From the NCBI GenBank assembly GCA_016793925.1, contig JAEULH010000059.1, positions 1 through 64,000 on the forward strand: DNA of 64,000 bases, read 5' to 3'. A model generated the notes under the pieces. It saw only the letters and a program-made list of their open reading frames with translations, ran no database searches and was not told where the DNA came from. Made by a program: the position numbers and the translations under genes. Shown one piece after another: positions 1 to 8,758 of the stretch. Within the stretch, counting starts at the first letter, position 1. The number at the start of each line of letters is the position of its first letter. Source of the stretch: Rhodospirillales bacterium. GTDB lineage: Bacteria; Pseudomonadota; Alphaproteobacteria; Rhodospirillales; Defluviicoccaceae.

Positions 1-28
1 CAATAAAAACGGCCAGCGGGAGAGCCGT

Positions 29-1237
29 ATGCAAATCGACGTCAACGCGCCACTCACGCTCGTCATTGCAATCATCGTCCTGCTCATTGGCCGGCTCCTC
101 GTCTCCAACATCCGCTTCCTGCGCACCTACAGCATTCCGGAGCCGGTGATCGGCGGCCTGATCGTTGCCGGCCTCCTGACGGCCGCCCGTGCCATGCTCG
201 ATGCGCGCGTCTCGTTCGACATGGCGCTGCAGACCCCGTTCCAGCTCGCGTTCTTTTCCACGATCGGGCTGAGCGCCGACGTGCGGATGCTGGCGGTTGG
301 CGGGCGCAAGCTGGTCGTATTCGCGATCATCGTGGCGCTCTTCCTCGTCGTCCAGAACGCGGTCGGCCTGGCCGGCGCCCTTGCTTTCGACCTGAGCCCG
401 ACAATGGGCCTGCTTGCCGGGTCGACGACGCTGTCGGGCGGCCATGGCACCGGGGTCGCCTACGGCAAGCTTTTCGGCGAGGTCAACAATCTGCAGGGCG
501 CCATGGAGGTGGCGATGGCCTCGGCGACCTTCGGCCTGGTCGCGGGCGGCATTCTCGCCGGACCGGTCGCCCACATGCTGATCTCACGCTACAAACTGCG
601 CGGCGAGCCGGATACGGAGGAGTTGGCGGTCCCCGGCGAGATCGCGCCCGAGGAACGTCGCCCGCTCAGTCCGGAATCCTTCCTCGAGACGGTTCTGCTG
701 ATCATGGTTTGCGTCGCCGGCGGCGGCCTGCTCTCCGCTCTGGTGAAGATCCCCGGCATCACCCTGCCGTCGTTCGTCTGGTGCCTGTTCGTCGGCATCG
801 TCATCCGCAACGTCCTCAGCTTCACCAGGGTCTACGCCATCGACTCGAACACCCTGGAGCTGCTGGGCACGGTCAGCCTGTCGCTCTTCCTGGCGATGGC
901 CCTGATGGCTCTGCGGCTGTGGGAGCTGGTCGGACTGGCCGGCCCGATGCTGGGCATCCTCGCCCTGCAACTCGTCGCGATCGTCCTGTACGCCGTCTTC
1001 GTCACGTTTGTCGTGATGGGCCGGAACTACGATTCGGCCGTCCTTGCAGCCGGCCATATCGGCTTCGGCCTCGGCGCGACCTCGACCGCCATCGCCAGCA
1101 TGCAGGCCATCACCAGTCGCTATGGCCACTCGCCTCTTGCGTTCCTGCTGGTGCCGGTGACCGGGGCCTTCCTGATCGACATCGCCAACGCGCTCCTTCT
1201 GCAGGGCTTCATGGCGCTTCCCTGGTTCGGATTCTGA
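29..1237 (+). CDS. gltS: Sodium/glutamate symporter, GltS family
   Basis: Inner-membrane secondary carrier expected to import glutamate or a related anion with sodium. The 402 residues match the usual GltS length (about 400). Both family signatures of the inverted repeat are visible: GSTTLSGGHGTGVAYG in the first half and GFGLGATSTAIASMQAIT in the second half. Around ten hydrophobic segments are seen with a hydrophilic loop near residues 190-212. A GGGAG Shine-Dalgarno lies just before the ATG. The next gene, a TAXI-type binding lipoprotein, starts 9 bases after the stop, so the two are very probably cotranscribed. That partnership is atypical because GltS normally works alone; substrate could therefore differ from glutamate. 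Confidence 0.9.
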   Translation: MQIDVNAPLTLVIAIIVLLIGRLLVSNIRFLRTYSIPEPVIGGLIVAGLLTAARAMLDARVSFDMALQTPFQLAFFSTIGLSADVRMLAVGGRKLVVFAIIVALFLVVQNAVGLAGALAFDLSPTMGLLAGSTTLSGGHGTGVAYGKLFGEVNNLQGAMEVAMASATFGLVAGGILAGPVAHMLISRYKLRGEPDTEELAVPGEIAPEERRPLSPESFLETVLLIMVCVAGGGLLSALVKIPGITLPSFVWCLFVGIVIRNVLSFTRVYAIDSNTLELLGTVSLSLFLAMALMALRLWELVGLAGPMLGILALQLVAIVLYAVFVTFVVMGRNYDSAVLAAGHIGFGLGATSTAIASMQAITSRYGHSPLAFLLVPVTGAFLIDIANALLLQGFMALPWFGF

Positions 1238-1246
1238 GAGACTATC

Positions 1247-2749
1247 ATGTCGACTCAACGCGCGCATCCCGGCTTCGGCGTGATTCTCCTCCTGATCTTC
1301 TCGGTCGTGCTCCTCGCCGCCTGCGAGGGCGGCCCCGGCGAGAGCAAGGTGAAGGAGGACTTCGAAAGCAGCCTCGCTCAGGCCTTCCCCCAGGGCTCCG
1401 TGCGCCTGGACAGCTTCCGCCGGGCCGGCAGCGGCCCCCTTTCCGACAGCGAGCAGGGCGAACGCCGGATCGTCTACTACAACGCGACGCTGGCGGTTGA
1501 GCGGGACGTCGATCTCTCGTCCTGGAAAGGCATGAACCTCGGCGCGCTGGCCGGCCTTTTCGGTGCGAACGAAAAGGGCATCTCGGGGCTGAAGCAGGGG
1601 GGCAACAAAGCGGGCGACGTGCTCCACGTCCACGGCACCGTGACCTACGTCAATGAAAACGGCGCCTGGCGACCGGTGCGGACGGTGCAGGTTCCGGTTG
1701 CCGCACCGCCACCAGAGGACAACACCGGTCCGCCGGCGGAGGCCTTGCGCATCGTCGACAGCATTCGCAGCCTGTTCGAGCGGATCGGGACCGCTCCCGA
1801 ACGGCGCGCGATCATCACCGAGGAGCTGGAGAAGGCCTACTTCCAGATCCGCCTGCGCCTCGATCGAAGCGAAGGCGCACTGGTGATCCTGGGCGGTCCG
1901 GAGGCCGGAGAATACTATCAGGTCGCGGGCCTGATCGCGGCGGCGCTGGACAAGGCGAACATGCCAAGCCGCGCCATCGCCACCGATGGCAGCGTCGAGA
2001 ACCTCAACCTGGTCGACGACGGTCAGGGTGACGTGGCGCTGGTCGAAAACAACCTTGCCTCGCGCGCCTACGCGAGCCAGCCGCCCTTTACCGCCGATGC
2101 CGCGGTGCCGGATGTGCGGGCGCTTGCCAGCCTATTCCCAGAACAGTTGCACGTGATCGTGCGGCCGGGAGCGAACGTGGCAAACCTCGCCGATTTGAGG
2201 GGAAAGCGCGTCGACATCGGTCAGCCCAGTTCCGGTACCCGTGTGGACGCCGAAGCGCTGCTGGTGGCGGCAGGCCTCAGCCGCGCCGACCTCGCCGAGG
2301 CGAGCGAACGCGGGCTGGCCGAGGGCTTGGAGGCGCTGAAGCGGAACGAGCTGGACGCCGTCATCTCGACCATCAGCGCGCCGGCGCGCAGCATCCAGGC
2401 CTTTGCCGCGGCCAACGGGATCTCGTTCCTCTCGCTGAGCGACACGGAGCAGGCACGCATGGCCGAAGCCGACTCCGGCTACGTCCCGGTCACCATTCCC
2501 GCCGGCACCTACGCCGGACAGGAACAGCCGGTGCCTACGGTGGCCGCCGTCGCCCTGCTGGTGGCGCGCGCTTCGCTTCCCGACGCCAAGGCGGAAGCCG
2601 TTCTGCATCAGGTTTTCGGCGGCATCGACTTCTTCGCCGCCGGCAGAGCCGCCGGCTCGCAGATCAGCCGGTCCAGCGCCAAGACCGGCGTCGGCATTCC
2701 TTGGCACCCTGCGGCCGAGCGGTTTTTCGCCAGCCCGCAATCTCCGTAG
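1247..2749 (+). CDS. TAXI-type substrate-binding lipoprotein with N-terminal extension
   Basis: Predicted lipoprotein: hydrophobic signal ending in LLAAC with Cys26 as lipidation site. Residues about 30-170 form a region I do not recognise. Residues about 210-490 resemble the TAXI solute-binding family: a GGPEAGEYYQVAG ligand loop, VALVENNLA, LADLRGKRVDIGQPSSGTR, and a C-terminal PWHPAAERFF. TAXI proteins normally deliver substrate to TRAP permeases; none is present nearby. Instead the gene sits 9 bases after a GltS symporter and 12 bases before PPK2. I infer a tethered receptor that either feeds or senses the GltS substrate. It could alternatively be a free-standing sensor protein. Confidence 0.82.
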   Translation: MSTQRAHPGFGVILLLIFSVVLLAACEGGPGESKVKEDFESSLAQAFPQGSVRLDSFRRAGSGPLSDSEQGERRIVYYNATLAVERDVDLSSWKGMNLGALAGLFGANEKGISGLKQGGNKAGDVLHVHGTVTYVNENGAWRPVRTVQVPVAAPPPEDNTGPPAEALRIVDSIRSLFERIGTAPERRAIITEELEKAYFQIRLRLDRSEGALVILGGPEAGEYYQVAGLIAAALDKANMPSRAIATDGSVENLNLVDDGQGDVALVENNLASRAYASQPPFTADAAVPDVRALASLFPEQLHVIVRPGANVANLADLRGKRVDIGQPSSGTRVDAEALLVAAGLSRADLAEASERGLAEGLEALKRNELDAVISTISAPARSIQAFAAANGISFLSLSDTEQARMAEADSGYVPVTIPAGTYAGQEQPVPTVAAVALLVARASLPDAKAEAVLHQVFGGIDFFAAGRAAGSQISRSSAKTGVGIPWHPAAERFFASPQSP

Positions 2750-2761
2750 CGAAGGAAGGCG

Positions 2762-3589
2762 ATGAGCTACATCGAGCAACTTCGCGTCGAGCCCGGCGCC
2801 AAGGTCGATCTGCGCAAGATCGACGCGGCCTGGAAAGGCGAGCACGACAGTCACGAACACGCCGCTCCCGAGATCGAGGAGGCGACGCGGAAGCTGCGCG
2901 AGCTTCAGTTTCTCCTCTACGCCGAGAACAAGCGGGCGCTGCTCATCGTCCTCCAGGGCCGCGACGCGGCCGGCAAGGATGGCACGATCAACCACGTTCT
3001 CGGCGCGATGAACCCGCAAGGGTGCACAGTGACCGGCTTCAAGGTGCCGTCAAAAGAGGAAGCGGCCCACGACTTCCTGTGGCGCTACCACAAGGCCGCG
3101 CCGGCCAAAGGCCAGGTGGCGATCTTCAACCGGTCGCACTACGAGGACGTGCTTGTGGTGCGGGTCCATGAGCTGGTCCCGAAGGAGGTCTGGTCGAAGC
3201 GCTACGACCACATCAACGCCTTCGAGCGCATGCTTGCCGACGACAACGTCCACATTCTCAAGTTCTACCTGCACATCGATCCGGACGAGCAGCTGAAGCG
3301 GTTCAAGGCGCGGATCGACGACCCGACGCGCCACTGGAAGATCAGCGACAGCGATTATGCGGAACGGCCGTTCTGGGACGACTACACGGCCGCCTTCGAA
3401 GACGCGATCGGCAAGTGCAGCACCGCGCAGGCCCCATGGTTCATCATCCCATCCAACCACAAGTGGTTCCGCAATCTTGCCGTCTCGAAGATCGTCAGCG
3501 AATACATGGACTCGCTCGGGATGAAGTTTCCGCCGCCGAGCGTCGACATCGAGGCGATCAGGAAGAAATATCACGCGCTCGCGAATTGA
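2762..3589 (+). CDS. ppk2: Polyphosphate kinase 2 family (PPK2)
   Basis: Cytoplasmic enzyme transferring phosphate between polyphosphate and nucleotides. Residues 66-74 are the Walker A GRDAAGKDG, and residues 122-136 hold the Walker B/lid region FNRSHYEDVLVVRVH. The single-domain length of 275 residues is normal for the family. The sequence looks closest to the class III type (polyphosphate:AMP/ADP phosphotransferase, N-terminal part with the PEIEEATRKLRELQ helix), but class assignment is inference. A strong AAGGAAGG at 2752-2759 precedes the ATG. It is the third gene of the unit with the GltS symporter and TAXI lipoprotein; what links polyphosphate to that transport is unclear. Confidence 0.93.
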   Translation: MSYIEQLRVEPGAKVDLRKIDAAWKGEHDSHEHAAPEIEEATRKLRELQFLLYAENKRALLIVLQGRDAAGKDGTINHVLGAMNPQGCTVTGFKVPSKEEAAHDFLWRYHKAAPAKGQVAIFNRSHYEDVLVVRVHELVPKEVWSKRYDHINAFERMLADDNVHILKFYLHIDPDEQLKRFKARIDDPTRHWKISDSDYAERPFWDDYTAAFEDAIGKCSTAQAPWFIIPSNHKWFRNLAVSKIVSEYMDSLGMKFPPPSVDIEAIRKKYHALAN

Positions 3590-3641
3590 GCGGCCTGGCC
3601 TGAAACAGACTTCCCGCCCGCGGCCCCCTGCGGCCCCCCGA

Positions 3642-3660
3642 GGGAGAGGGCCGGGGTGAA
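3642..3660. repeat. Possible fragment of a dispersed intergenic repeat
   Basis: The 19 bases GGGAGAGGGCCGGGGTGAA resemble one arm of the GGGAGAGGG...GGGGTGAGGG palindromic elements common between proteobacterial genes. A matching CCCTCTCCC arm is not intact here, although two copies of GCGGCCCCC lie just before it (3620-3638). It sits between convergent ppk2 and the DUF2062 gene, the usual place for such elements. Copy number cannot be judged from one window. Confidence 0.3.
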
Positions 3661-3725
3661 GGCGACTTCGGCCGGAACGCCGGGGATGGCCGCGACCACA
3701 TGCGGCCAAGACGATGACAGCGGAA

Positions 3726-4484
3726 CTACTCGCCGCCCGCCGCTTCCGGCGGCGCATTCGGCGGGGTCACCGGCGGCGTTACGGGCGGTGGCGCGGCGCC
3801 CTCGGTTTTCTTCCTCACGGTGAGGCTGCGCTTCTTTCCCGCCGCCTTGGCCGCGGCCCGCTTCAGCCACAGTGCGTGACGGCGGGCGCTGCGCGCGCGG
3901 CGCCGGCGGTGAACGTAGCGCAGGGTCAGGTGATAGCCGAGCCAGGCGGAGACGATCGCCCACGGTACGCTGCCGATCAGCATCGGCACGCCCTGGTCGT
4001 GCGCGATCATCGCGACCGAGGCGTAGAGCTTGTCGATGAAGCCTTCGTGCTGGGCGAGCACGGCCTGGAACTTGTCGACGAAGTGCTGATAGCCGCGGGC
4101 GGCGGAGAGCTGGCCGGTCATCAGCTTGCCGGTAAGGTAGAAGACGTAGTACGTGGGCCCCATGGTGAAGATGTTGGTCACCCAGGTCCAGGCGGCGGCG
4201 ATGAGCAGGCTGAAATCGAACCGGCTCGATCGGCGCGCCACCAGCCACGTCATCAAGACGAGGTACATCTGGATTCCGACCAACGGCGTGGCGGCCCAGA
4301 ACAGCCCGACCATGACCGCGCGCGCCGTATATTCCGGCGGATGCGGGCTGCGCTTGAGCGGGACTATGAGCCGGAAATGGAGCAGCCGTGACAACCGCTG
4401 CATCAAAGAAAACTGGCGGCGCAAGCGCGGCGATCTCCGTCGTAGCAGGCCCTCGCCGCACCCCGGTGGCGGCGTTCCCGTCAT
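3726..4484 (-). CDS. DUF2062 domain membrane protein
   Basis: Function unknown; the DUF2062 family comprises small inner-membrane proteins. The core runs from RLSRLLHFRLIVPLKR through two or three hydrophobic helices, with family-typical residues in SPHPPEYTARAVMVGLFWAATPL (cited positions about 38-60). The C-terminal 60 residues are a basic, then proline-rich tail with repeated VTPP units, probably disordered and cytoplasmic. I chose the ATG at 4484; an ATG at 4403 would give a tighter family-length protein, and an upstream ATG at 4670 would overlap the divergent MFS gene. No clear Shine-Dalgarno decides between them. The last 250 bases converge on ppk2. Confidence 0.75.
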   Translation of the reverse strand: MTGTPPPGCGEGLLRRRSPRLRRQFSLMQRLSRLLHFRLIVPLKRSPHPPEYTARAVMVGLFWAATPLVGIQMYLVLMTWLVARRSSRFDFSLLIAAAWTWVTNIFTMGPTYYVFYLTGKLMTGQLSAARGYQHFVDKFQAVLAQHEGFIDKLYASVAMIAHDQGVPMLIGSVPWAIVSAWLGYHLTLRYVHRRRRARSARRHALWLKRAAAKAAGKKRSLTVRKKTEGAAPPPVTPPVTPPNAPPEAAGGE

Positions 4485-4646
4485 AGTAGCCGGGCCATCG
4501 CAGCTCGGCCACAACTGCAGCAAATTATGCCGTGGATCGCCATTTTTCCAGGCGGCGGCCCGGCCGGATCCGCGCCCGGCGGCCGATGGACCGGCAGCCG
4601 TGGACGGCCACGCGGTCGTCCACTCGGATGGCCGCGCGGGCGGTCG

Positions 4647-5906
4647 ATGACCGGCCCGGAGAAGGCCCATCCGCGCCCGGCCAAGCCGGCCGCACTGGCG
4701 CGCGTTTTCGCGCCGTTCGCGTTCGGCTACTTCCTGTCCTACGCCTATCGCGCGATCAATGCGGTCATCGCGCCGGACCTTGCCGGCGAGCTTCGCCTCG
4801 ACGCCGACGACCTCGGGCTTCTGACCAGCGCGTTCTTCCTGTTCTTCGCCGCGGCGCAGCTTCCCCTGGGCATTGCCCTCGACCGCTGGGGACCGCGGCG
4901 GATCGAAGCCGCTCTGCTCCTCGTCGCCGCGCTGGGCGCGCTCGTCTTCGCCTGCGCCGACGGCCTCGTCACCCTCCTCGCCGGCCGCGCCCTGATCGGC
5001 CTCGGCGTCTCGGCCTGCCTGATGGCGGCCTTCAAGGCGTTCATCCAGTATTTCCCCCCGGCGCGCCTGCCGCTCGTCAACGGCTGCCAGATGGCGGCGG
5101 GCGGTCTCGGCGCGATGACCGCGACGCTACCGGCCGAAGCGTTGGCCGCGGACCATGGCTGGCGGGCCGTCTTCTACCTGTTGGGGTTTCTCAGCCTGCT
5201 CGCCGCAGCGTTCGTCTTCTTTGTCGTGCCACGCGACGCGGAACGCCGACAGCCCGCACACGCGCCGGTCGGCGGCGAGCTTGCCGGGGTCGGACACATT
5301 TTGAGGAGCGCGCGGTTTTGGCGGGTCGCGCCGGCGACCGTCGCCTCGCAGGCCTCGTTTCTCGCCATTCAGGGCCTCTGGGTCGGCCCCTGGCTGCACG
5401 ATGTCGGCGGCCTCGCGGGCAGCGCGGTGGCCGGTCGGCTGTTCGCCGTCGCTGCGGCGATGATCGCCGGTTTTCTGCTCCTCGGCTTCGCCGCGGAGCG
5501 GCTCTCCCAGCGCGGCGTCGCGCCCATCGCCGTGGCCATTACTGGAATGAGCGTCTTTGCTGCGGTCCTGACGACGATCGTCGCCAGCGCCAGCGCCTCG
5601 CCGCTCCTCTGGCTCGCGTTCGGCTTCTTCGGCACGTCCGGGATCCTTCCCTATGCGGCGCTGTCGCAGCAGTTCCCGCCGGCGCTCGCCGGCCGGCTCA
5701 ACACGACGCTGAACGTACTCGTCTTTCCCGCGGCGTTCGCCGCGCAGTGGGGCATGGGTGCGATCATCGCGCAATGGCCCGCCGGGGCGGGCGTCGGCCA
5801 TGACGCCGTCGGCTATCGCGTCGCCTTCGCGGTCATGCTTTCTCTCCAGGGCCTGACCCTGGCCTGGTATGCGCTGTTCCGCCCGGAACGCGGCCGGCGA
5901 GGTTGA
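4647..5906 (+). CDS. MFS transporter
   Basis: Twelve-helix major facilitator of about 419 residues in the inner membrane. The first helix begins at FAPFAFGYFLSYAYRAINAVIAPDLAGEL, and the loop between helices 2 and 3 carries the DRWGPRRIEAA version of the MFS motif. Substrate cannot be named from sequence. The frame is open 120 bases further upstream, but those 40 residues are Arg/Gly/Pro-rich low complexity, so I place the start at the ATG at 4647 (MTGPEKAH). It is divergent from the DUF2062 gene. Its last 74 bases overlap the convergent Ntn-hydrolase gene; both frames look real because family motifs extend on each side. Confidence 0.82.
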   Translation: MTGPEKAHPRPAKPAALARVFAPFAFGYFLSYAYRAINAVIAPDLAGELRLDADDLGLLTSAFFLFFAAAQLPLGIALDRWGPRRIEAALLLVAALGALVFACADGLVTLLAGRALIGLGVSACLMAAFKAFIQYFPPARLPLVNGCQMAAGGLGAMTATLPAEALAADHGWRAVFYLLGFLSLLAAAFVFFVVPRDAERRQPAHAPVGGELAGVGHILRSARFWRVAPATVASQASFLAIQGLWVGPWLHDVGGLAGSAVAGRLFAVAAAMIAGFLLLGFAAERLSQRGVAPIAVAITGMSVFAAVLTTIVASASASPLLWLAFGFFGTSGILPYAALSQQFPPALAGRLNTTLNVLVFPAAFAAQWGMGAIIAQWPAGAGVGHDAVGYRVAFAVMLSLQGLTLAWYALFRPERGRRG

Positions 5907-6942
5907 ACGTCCGGGTGGCCGGCGCCGAGCGTTCGTAGCCCCGGACAAGGAGCGTGCCGGCGGCGGCGTTGGCGACGACGGCCAATCGCGTCGTCGGGCT
6001 CATGATCGGTGGCCTGACCCAGTCGAAATCGTCGACCGCAGGCCGATCCAGCAGCGCCGTCATCTGCTCCCGCCGGCCCCGGCTGTCGGTCCCGCGGTCG
6101 CGTCCGGGGATCCTGAGCCTCAGCCAGTGATTGGCGATCGCCGCCGGTTGATCGTGAACCGCCGCGCGCGATTCCGTCCGCTCGATCACACAGCCCTCGC
6201 CCGCCGCGGCGCCGGCAAGGGTATAGAAAGCGGGGATGCACAGGGGCGTTTCGATCAGTTGGCGCCTGGCCTCGGCGTAGGTCGCGGCTGTATCGCAGAC
6301 GGCCCGGGCCAGATGCGAGGGCGGCAGGCTGAGGCCGCGCCAGACACTGGTGCGGTTGACCACCCAGTCGAGCCATAGCGCGCCGCTGTGGCGGCGCATG
6401 GGCGGCTGGTTGATGGCGATGGCGAAGCGTCCCGGCGCCATCGCCGTCAGAACGCCGATGTAACCCGGCCAAGTCACGGTGTAGTAGATCCCCGCGCCGC
6501 CATCCTGGGCGGCGACGATGACGGCGCGGCCGATCTCGTTCATCGGCCAGTCCAGGGTGCGGAGCATCCGGCTGCCCCCGGTCCCCGGATCCGCGGCGGG
6601 GTCGGCGGCGACGCCGCTGGTGCAGGCCCATTCGTAGGACAGATTGAGGAGCAGCGCGCCCGGCGTCCCGACCCGCGCCGCGACCGCCGCGAGTTCGCGG
6701 CTGTAGGGATTGCGGCTGCGCGCCAGCCAGTGCCGGGTCGCCCGGTCGCCGAGGCGCAGCGCCACCGTGCCGTAACGGCGCCGGGCGGCGAGAAGCAGGG
6801 GCATCAGCCGCTCGCTCTCCCGCTCCAGCAACGACAGCGGCCCACCCTTCACCGCGTCGAGCAGGGGAATGTCCGCAAGCAGGTCCGCCGCACCTGCGCC
6901 GATCCGAGTGCCCGCCTGTCCCACCGTAAACCGGTCCTCCAT
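5833..6942 (-). CDS. Acid ceramidase/NAAA-like Ntn hydrolase
   Basis: Predicted amidase of the cysteine N-terminal-nucleophile superfamily (acid ceramidase, N-acylethanolamine amidase, choloylglycine hydrolase relatives). From the ATG at 6942 the key run is LSYEWACTSGVA with Cys107 as likely nucleophile, then RTLDW with Arg128 and Asp131 spaced like the Arg and Asp of human acid ceramidase. The later TWPGYIGVLTAMAPGRFAIAINQPP segment also fits the fold. The Cys is internal, so self-cleavage before Cys107 would be needed to expose it, as in ceramidases. No signal peptide is evident, so a cytoplasmic substrate is likely. Upstream ATG at 7002 is possible but adds a basic, non-family stretch. Substrate unknown. 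Confidence 0.75.
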   Translation of the reverse strand: MEDRFTVGQAGTRIGAGAADLLADIPLLDAVKGGPLSLLERESERLMPLLLAARRRYGTVALRLGDRATRHWLARSRNPYSRELAAVAARVGTPGALLLNLSYEWACTSGVAADPAADPGTGGSRMLRTLDWPMNEIGRAVIVAAQDGGAGIYYTVTWPGYIGVLTAMAPGRFAIAINQPPMRRHSGALWLDWVVNRTSVWRGLSLPPSHLARAVCDTAATYAEARRQLIETPLCIPAFYTLAGAAAGEGCVIERTESRAAVHDQPAAIANHWLRLRIPGRDRGTDSRGRREQMTALLDRPAVDDFDWVRPPIMSPTTRLAVVANAAAGTLLVRGYERSAPATRTFNLAGRVPGGTAHTRPGSGPGEKA

Positions 6943-7039
6943 CCGCGACCTGCGACGTTTACCCTTAACCTCTGACGATTTGGTTGGTATTCGATCGCGC
7001 ACCAGCCGTCAGCGATCCGTATCACAGTCGAGCCCGAAC

Positions 7040-8353
7040 ATGATCCCGCGCTACAGCCGCCCTGCGATGGCCGCCCTCTGGGAACCGACCAGCCGCTTCC
7101 AGATTTGGCTCGATATCGAGGCCTACGCCTGCGAGGCGCAGGCGCGCCTCGGCCTCGTCCCGGAAACGGCGGCGGCGGCGATCCGCGCCCGCGGCCGCTT
7201 CGAGGTCGCCCGAATCGACGAGATCGAGGCGGAAACGAAGCACGACGTCATCGCTTTTCTGACCAACGTCGCCGAGCATGTCGGCCCGGAGGCGCGCTTC
7301 CTCCATCAGGGCCTGACTTCGTCGGATGTCCTTGACACCTGCCTCGCCGTTCAACTGGCCCGCGCGGCGGACCTACTCCTGGCCGACATCGACGCCCTGT
7401 TGGCGGCGCTGGAGCGGCGCGCCTTCGAGCACAAGATGACGCCGACCATCGGCCGCAGCCACGGCATTCACGCCGAGCCGCTGACCTTTGGGGTCAAGCT
7501 CGCCGGCTACTATGCCGAATGGCGGCGCAACCGCGACCGCCTCACGGCCGCGCGCGCCGAGATCGCGACCTGCGCCATCTCCGGCGCGGTCGGAACCTTC
7601 GCCAACGTCGGCCCCGAGATCGAGGCCTACGTCGCGGGCAAGCTCGGCCTGAGCGTCGAACCGGTGTCGACCCAGGTCATCCCCCGAGACCGCCACGCCG
7701 CCTTCTTCGCAACCTTGGCGGTGCTTGCCGGCTCCGTCGAGCGGCTGGCGACCGAGATCCGCCATCTGCAGCGGACCGAGGTGCGCGAGGCCGAGGAGTA
7801 CTTCGCGCCCGGCCAGAAAGGCTCCTCGGCGATGCCGCACAAGCGCAACCCGGTGCTGAGCGAGAACCTCACCGGGCTGGCGCGCATGGTCCGGTCGATG
7901 GTCATTCCGGCTCTGGAGAACGTCGCGCTGTGGCACGAGCGCGACATCTCGCACTCGTCGGTGGAGCGGTTCATCGGCCCCGATGCGACGATCACCCTCG
8001 ATTTCGCCTTGGCCCGCCTGACCGGCGTCGTCGAGCGCCTCGTCGTCTACCCCGAGCGGATGCAGACCAACCTCGACAGCCTCGGCGGCCTGGTCTTTTC
8101 CCAACGGGTGCTGCTGGCGCTGACCCAGGCCGGGATGAGCCGAGAGGACGCCTACGCCGTCGTTCAGCGCAACGCGATGAAAGTCTGGGAAGGCGAGGGC
8201 GGCGAGGGGGGCAGCGACTTCCTGGCGCTGCTCAAGGCGGATCCCGACGTCGGGACCTGCCTCGACGCGGACGCCCTCGCGGCGCTCTTCGATCTCGCCT
8301 ACCACACGAAGCACGTCGACACGATTTTCACGCGCGTGTTCGGCCACGCCTGA
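7040..8353 (+). CDS. purB: Adenylosuccinate lyase
   Basis: Cytoplasmic purine enzyme that removes fumarate from SAICAR and from adenylosuccinate. The fumarase/aspartase-superfamily signature GQKGSSAMPHKRNP is intact, as are TSSDVLDT and the catalytic-His region GRSHGIHAEP. The protein is 437 residues, the usual size for the short bacterial form. The start is the ATG at 7040 (MIPRYSRPAM), the classical PurB N-terminus; the open frame upstream to 6869 is noncoding. It is divergent from the Ntn hydrolase with 97 bases between starts. The other pur genes begin 5.5 kb downstream in the same direction. Confidence 0.97.
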   Translation: MIPRYSRPAMAALWEPTSRFQIWLDIEAYACEAQARLGLVPETAAAAIRARGRFEVARIDEIEAETKHDVIAFLTNVAEHVGPEARFLHQGLTSSDVLDTCLAVQLARAADLLLADIDALLAALERRAFEHKMTPTIGRSHGIHAEPLTFGVKLAGYYAEWRRNRDRLTAARAEIATCAISGAVGTFANVGPEIEAYVAGKLGLSVEPVSTQVIPRDRHAAFFATLAVLAGSVERLATEIRHLQRTEVREAEEYFAPGQKGSSAMPHKRNPVLSENLTGLARMVRSMVIPALENVALWHERDISHSSVERFIGPDATITLDFALARLTGVVERLVVYPERMQTNLDSLGGLVFSQRVLLALTQAGMSREDAYAVVQRNAMKVWEGEGGEGGSDFLALLKADPDVGTCLDADALAALFDLAYHTKHVDTIFTRVFGHA

Positions 8354-8758
8354 ATGCCTCACGGCGCACACGCCTTCCCAGTGCGCTTTGTCCTTATCGT
8401 GGCCAACGCGCAAGAGCAGCGATATTGACCTGGCAGCGTCAGAACCCGCGCTCGTGCGGAACTAACGCCGCAGCGCTCGCGAGAGCCTAATAAGATCCGC
8501 TCGAGCCTAATAAGATCCGCTCGATTTTCGGCCGAAAACTATGATTTAATTCCGGCGTTGGCACGCGCGAAGCCATCTTTCCTGGGCGCGTACTTGGCGG
8601 GGGATGTTCGCGGATGCAGGTGACTGACCCTTCGCAAAGGCGCGCATTTCAAGTCGAAACAAGTCGTCGATACGCTGCCGAAAAGACGTTCCATCCACCT
8701 GAAGGAAAGTTTCTCGTGCTCTAGATAATAAACAAAATAAACAATAGTGGAGGATTAA
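8354..8758. other. Gene-free 405-base region between purB and the MHS carrier
   Basis: No supported gene. It is less GC-rich than its surroundings, especially from 8700 on, and holds a 20-base tandem duplication at 8483-8522 and the leader of the next gene. A 79-codon minus frame near its right end has no family resemblance. The A/T-rich stretch at 8719-8758 probably carries the promoter of the MHS carrier, but I could not find a convincing -35/-10 pair. Confidence 0.6.
8483..8522. repeat. Two perfect 20-base tandem copies
   Basis: The unit GAGCCTAATAAGATCCGCTC occurs twice back to back, 8483-8502 and 8503-8522, followed by GA continuing the next unit. The exact match suggests a recent slippage duplication or paired protein-binding sites. 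Confidence 0.9.
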
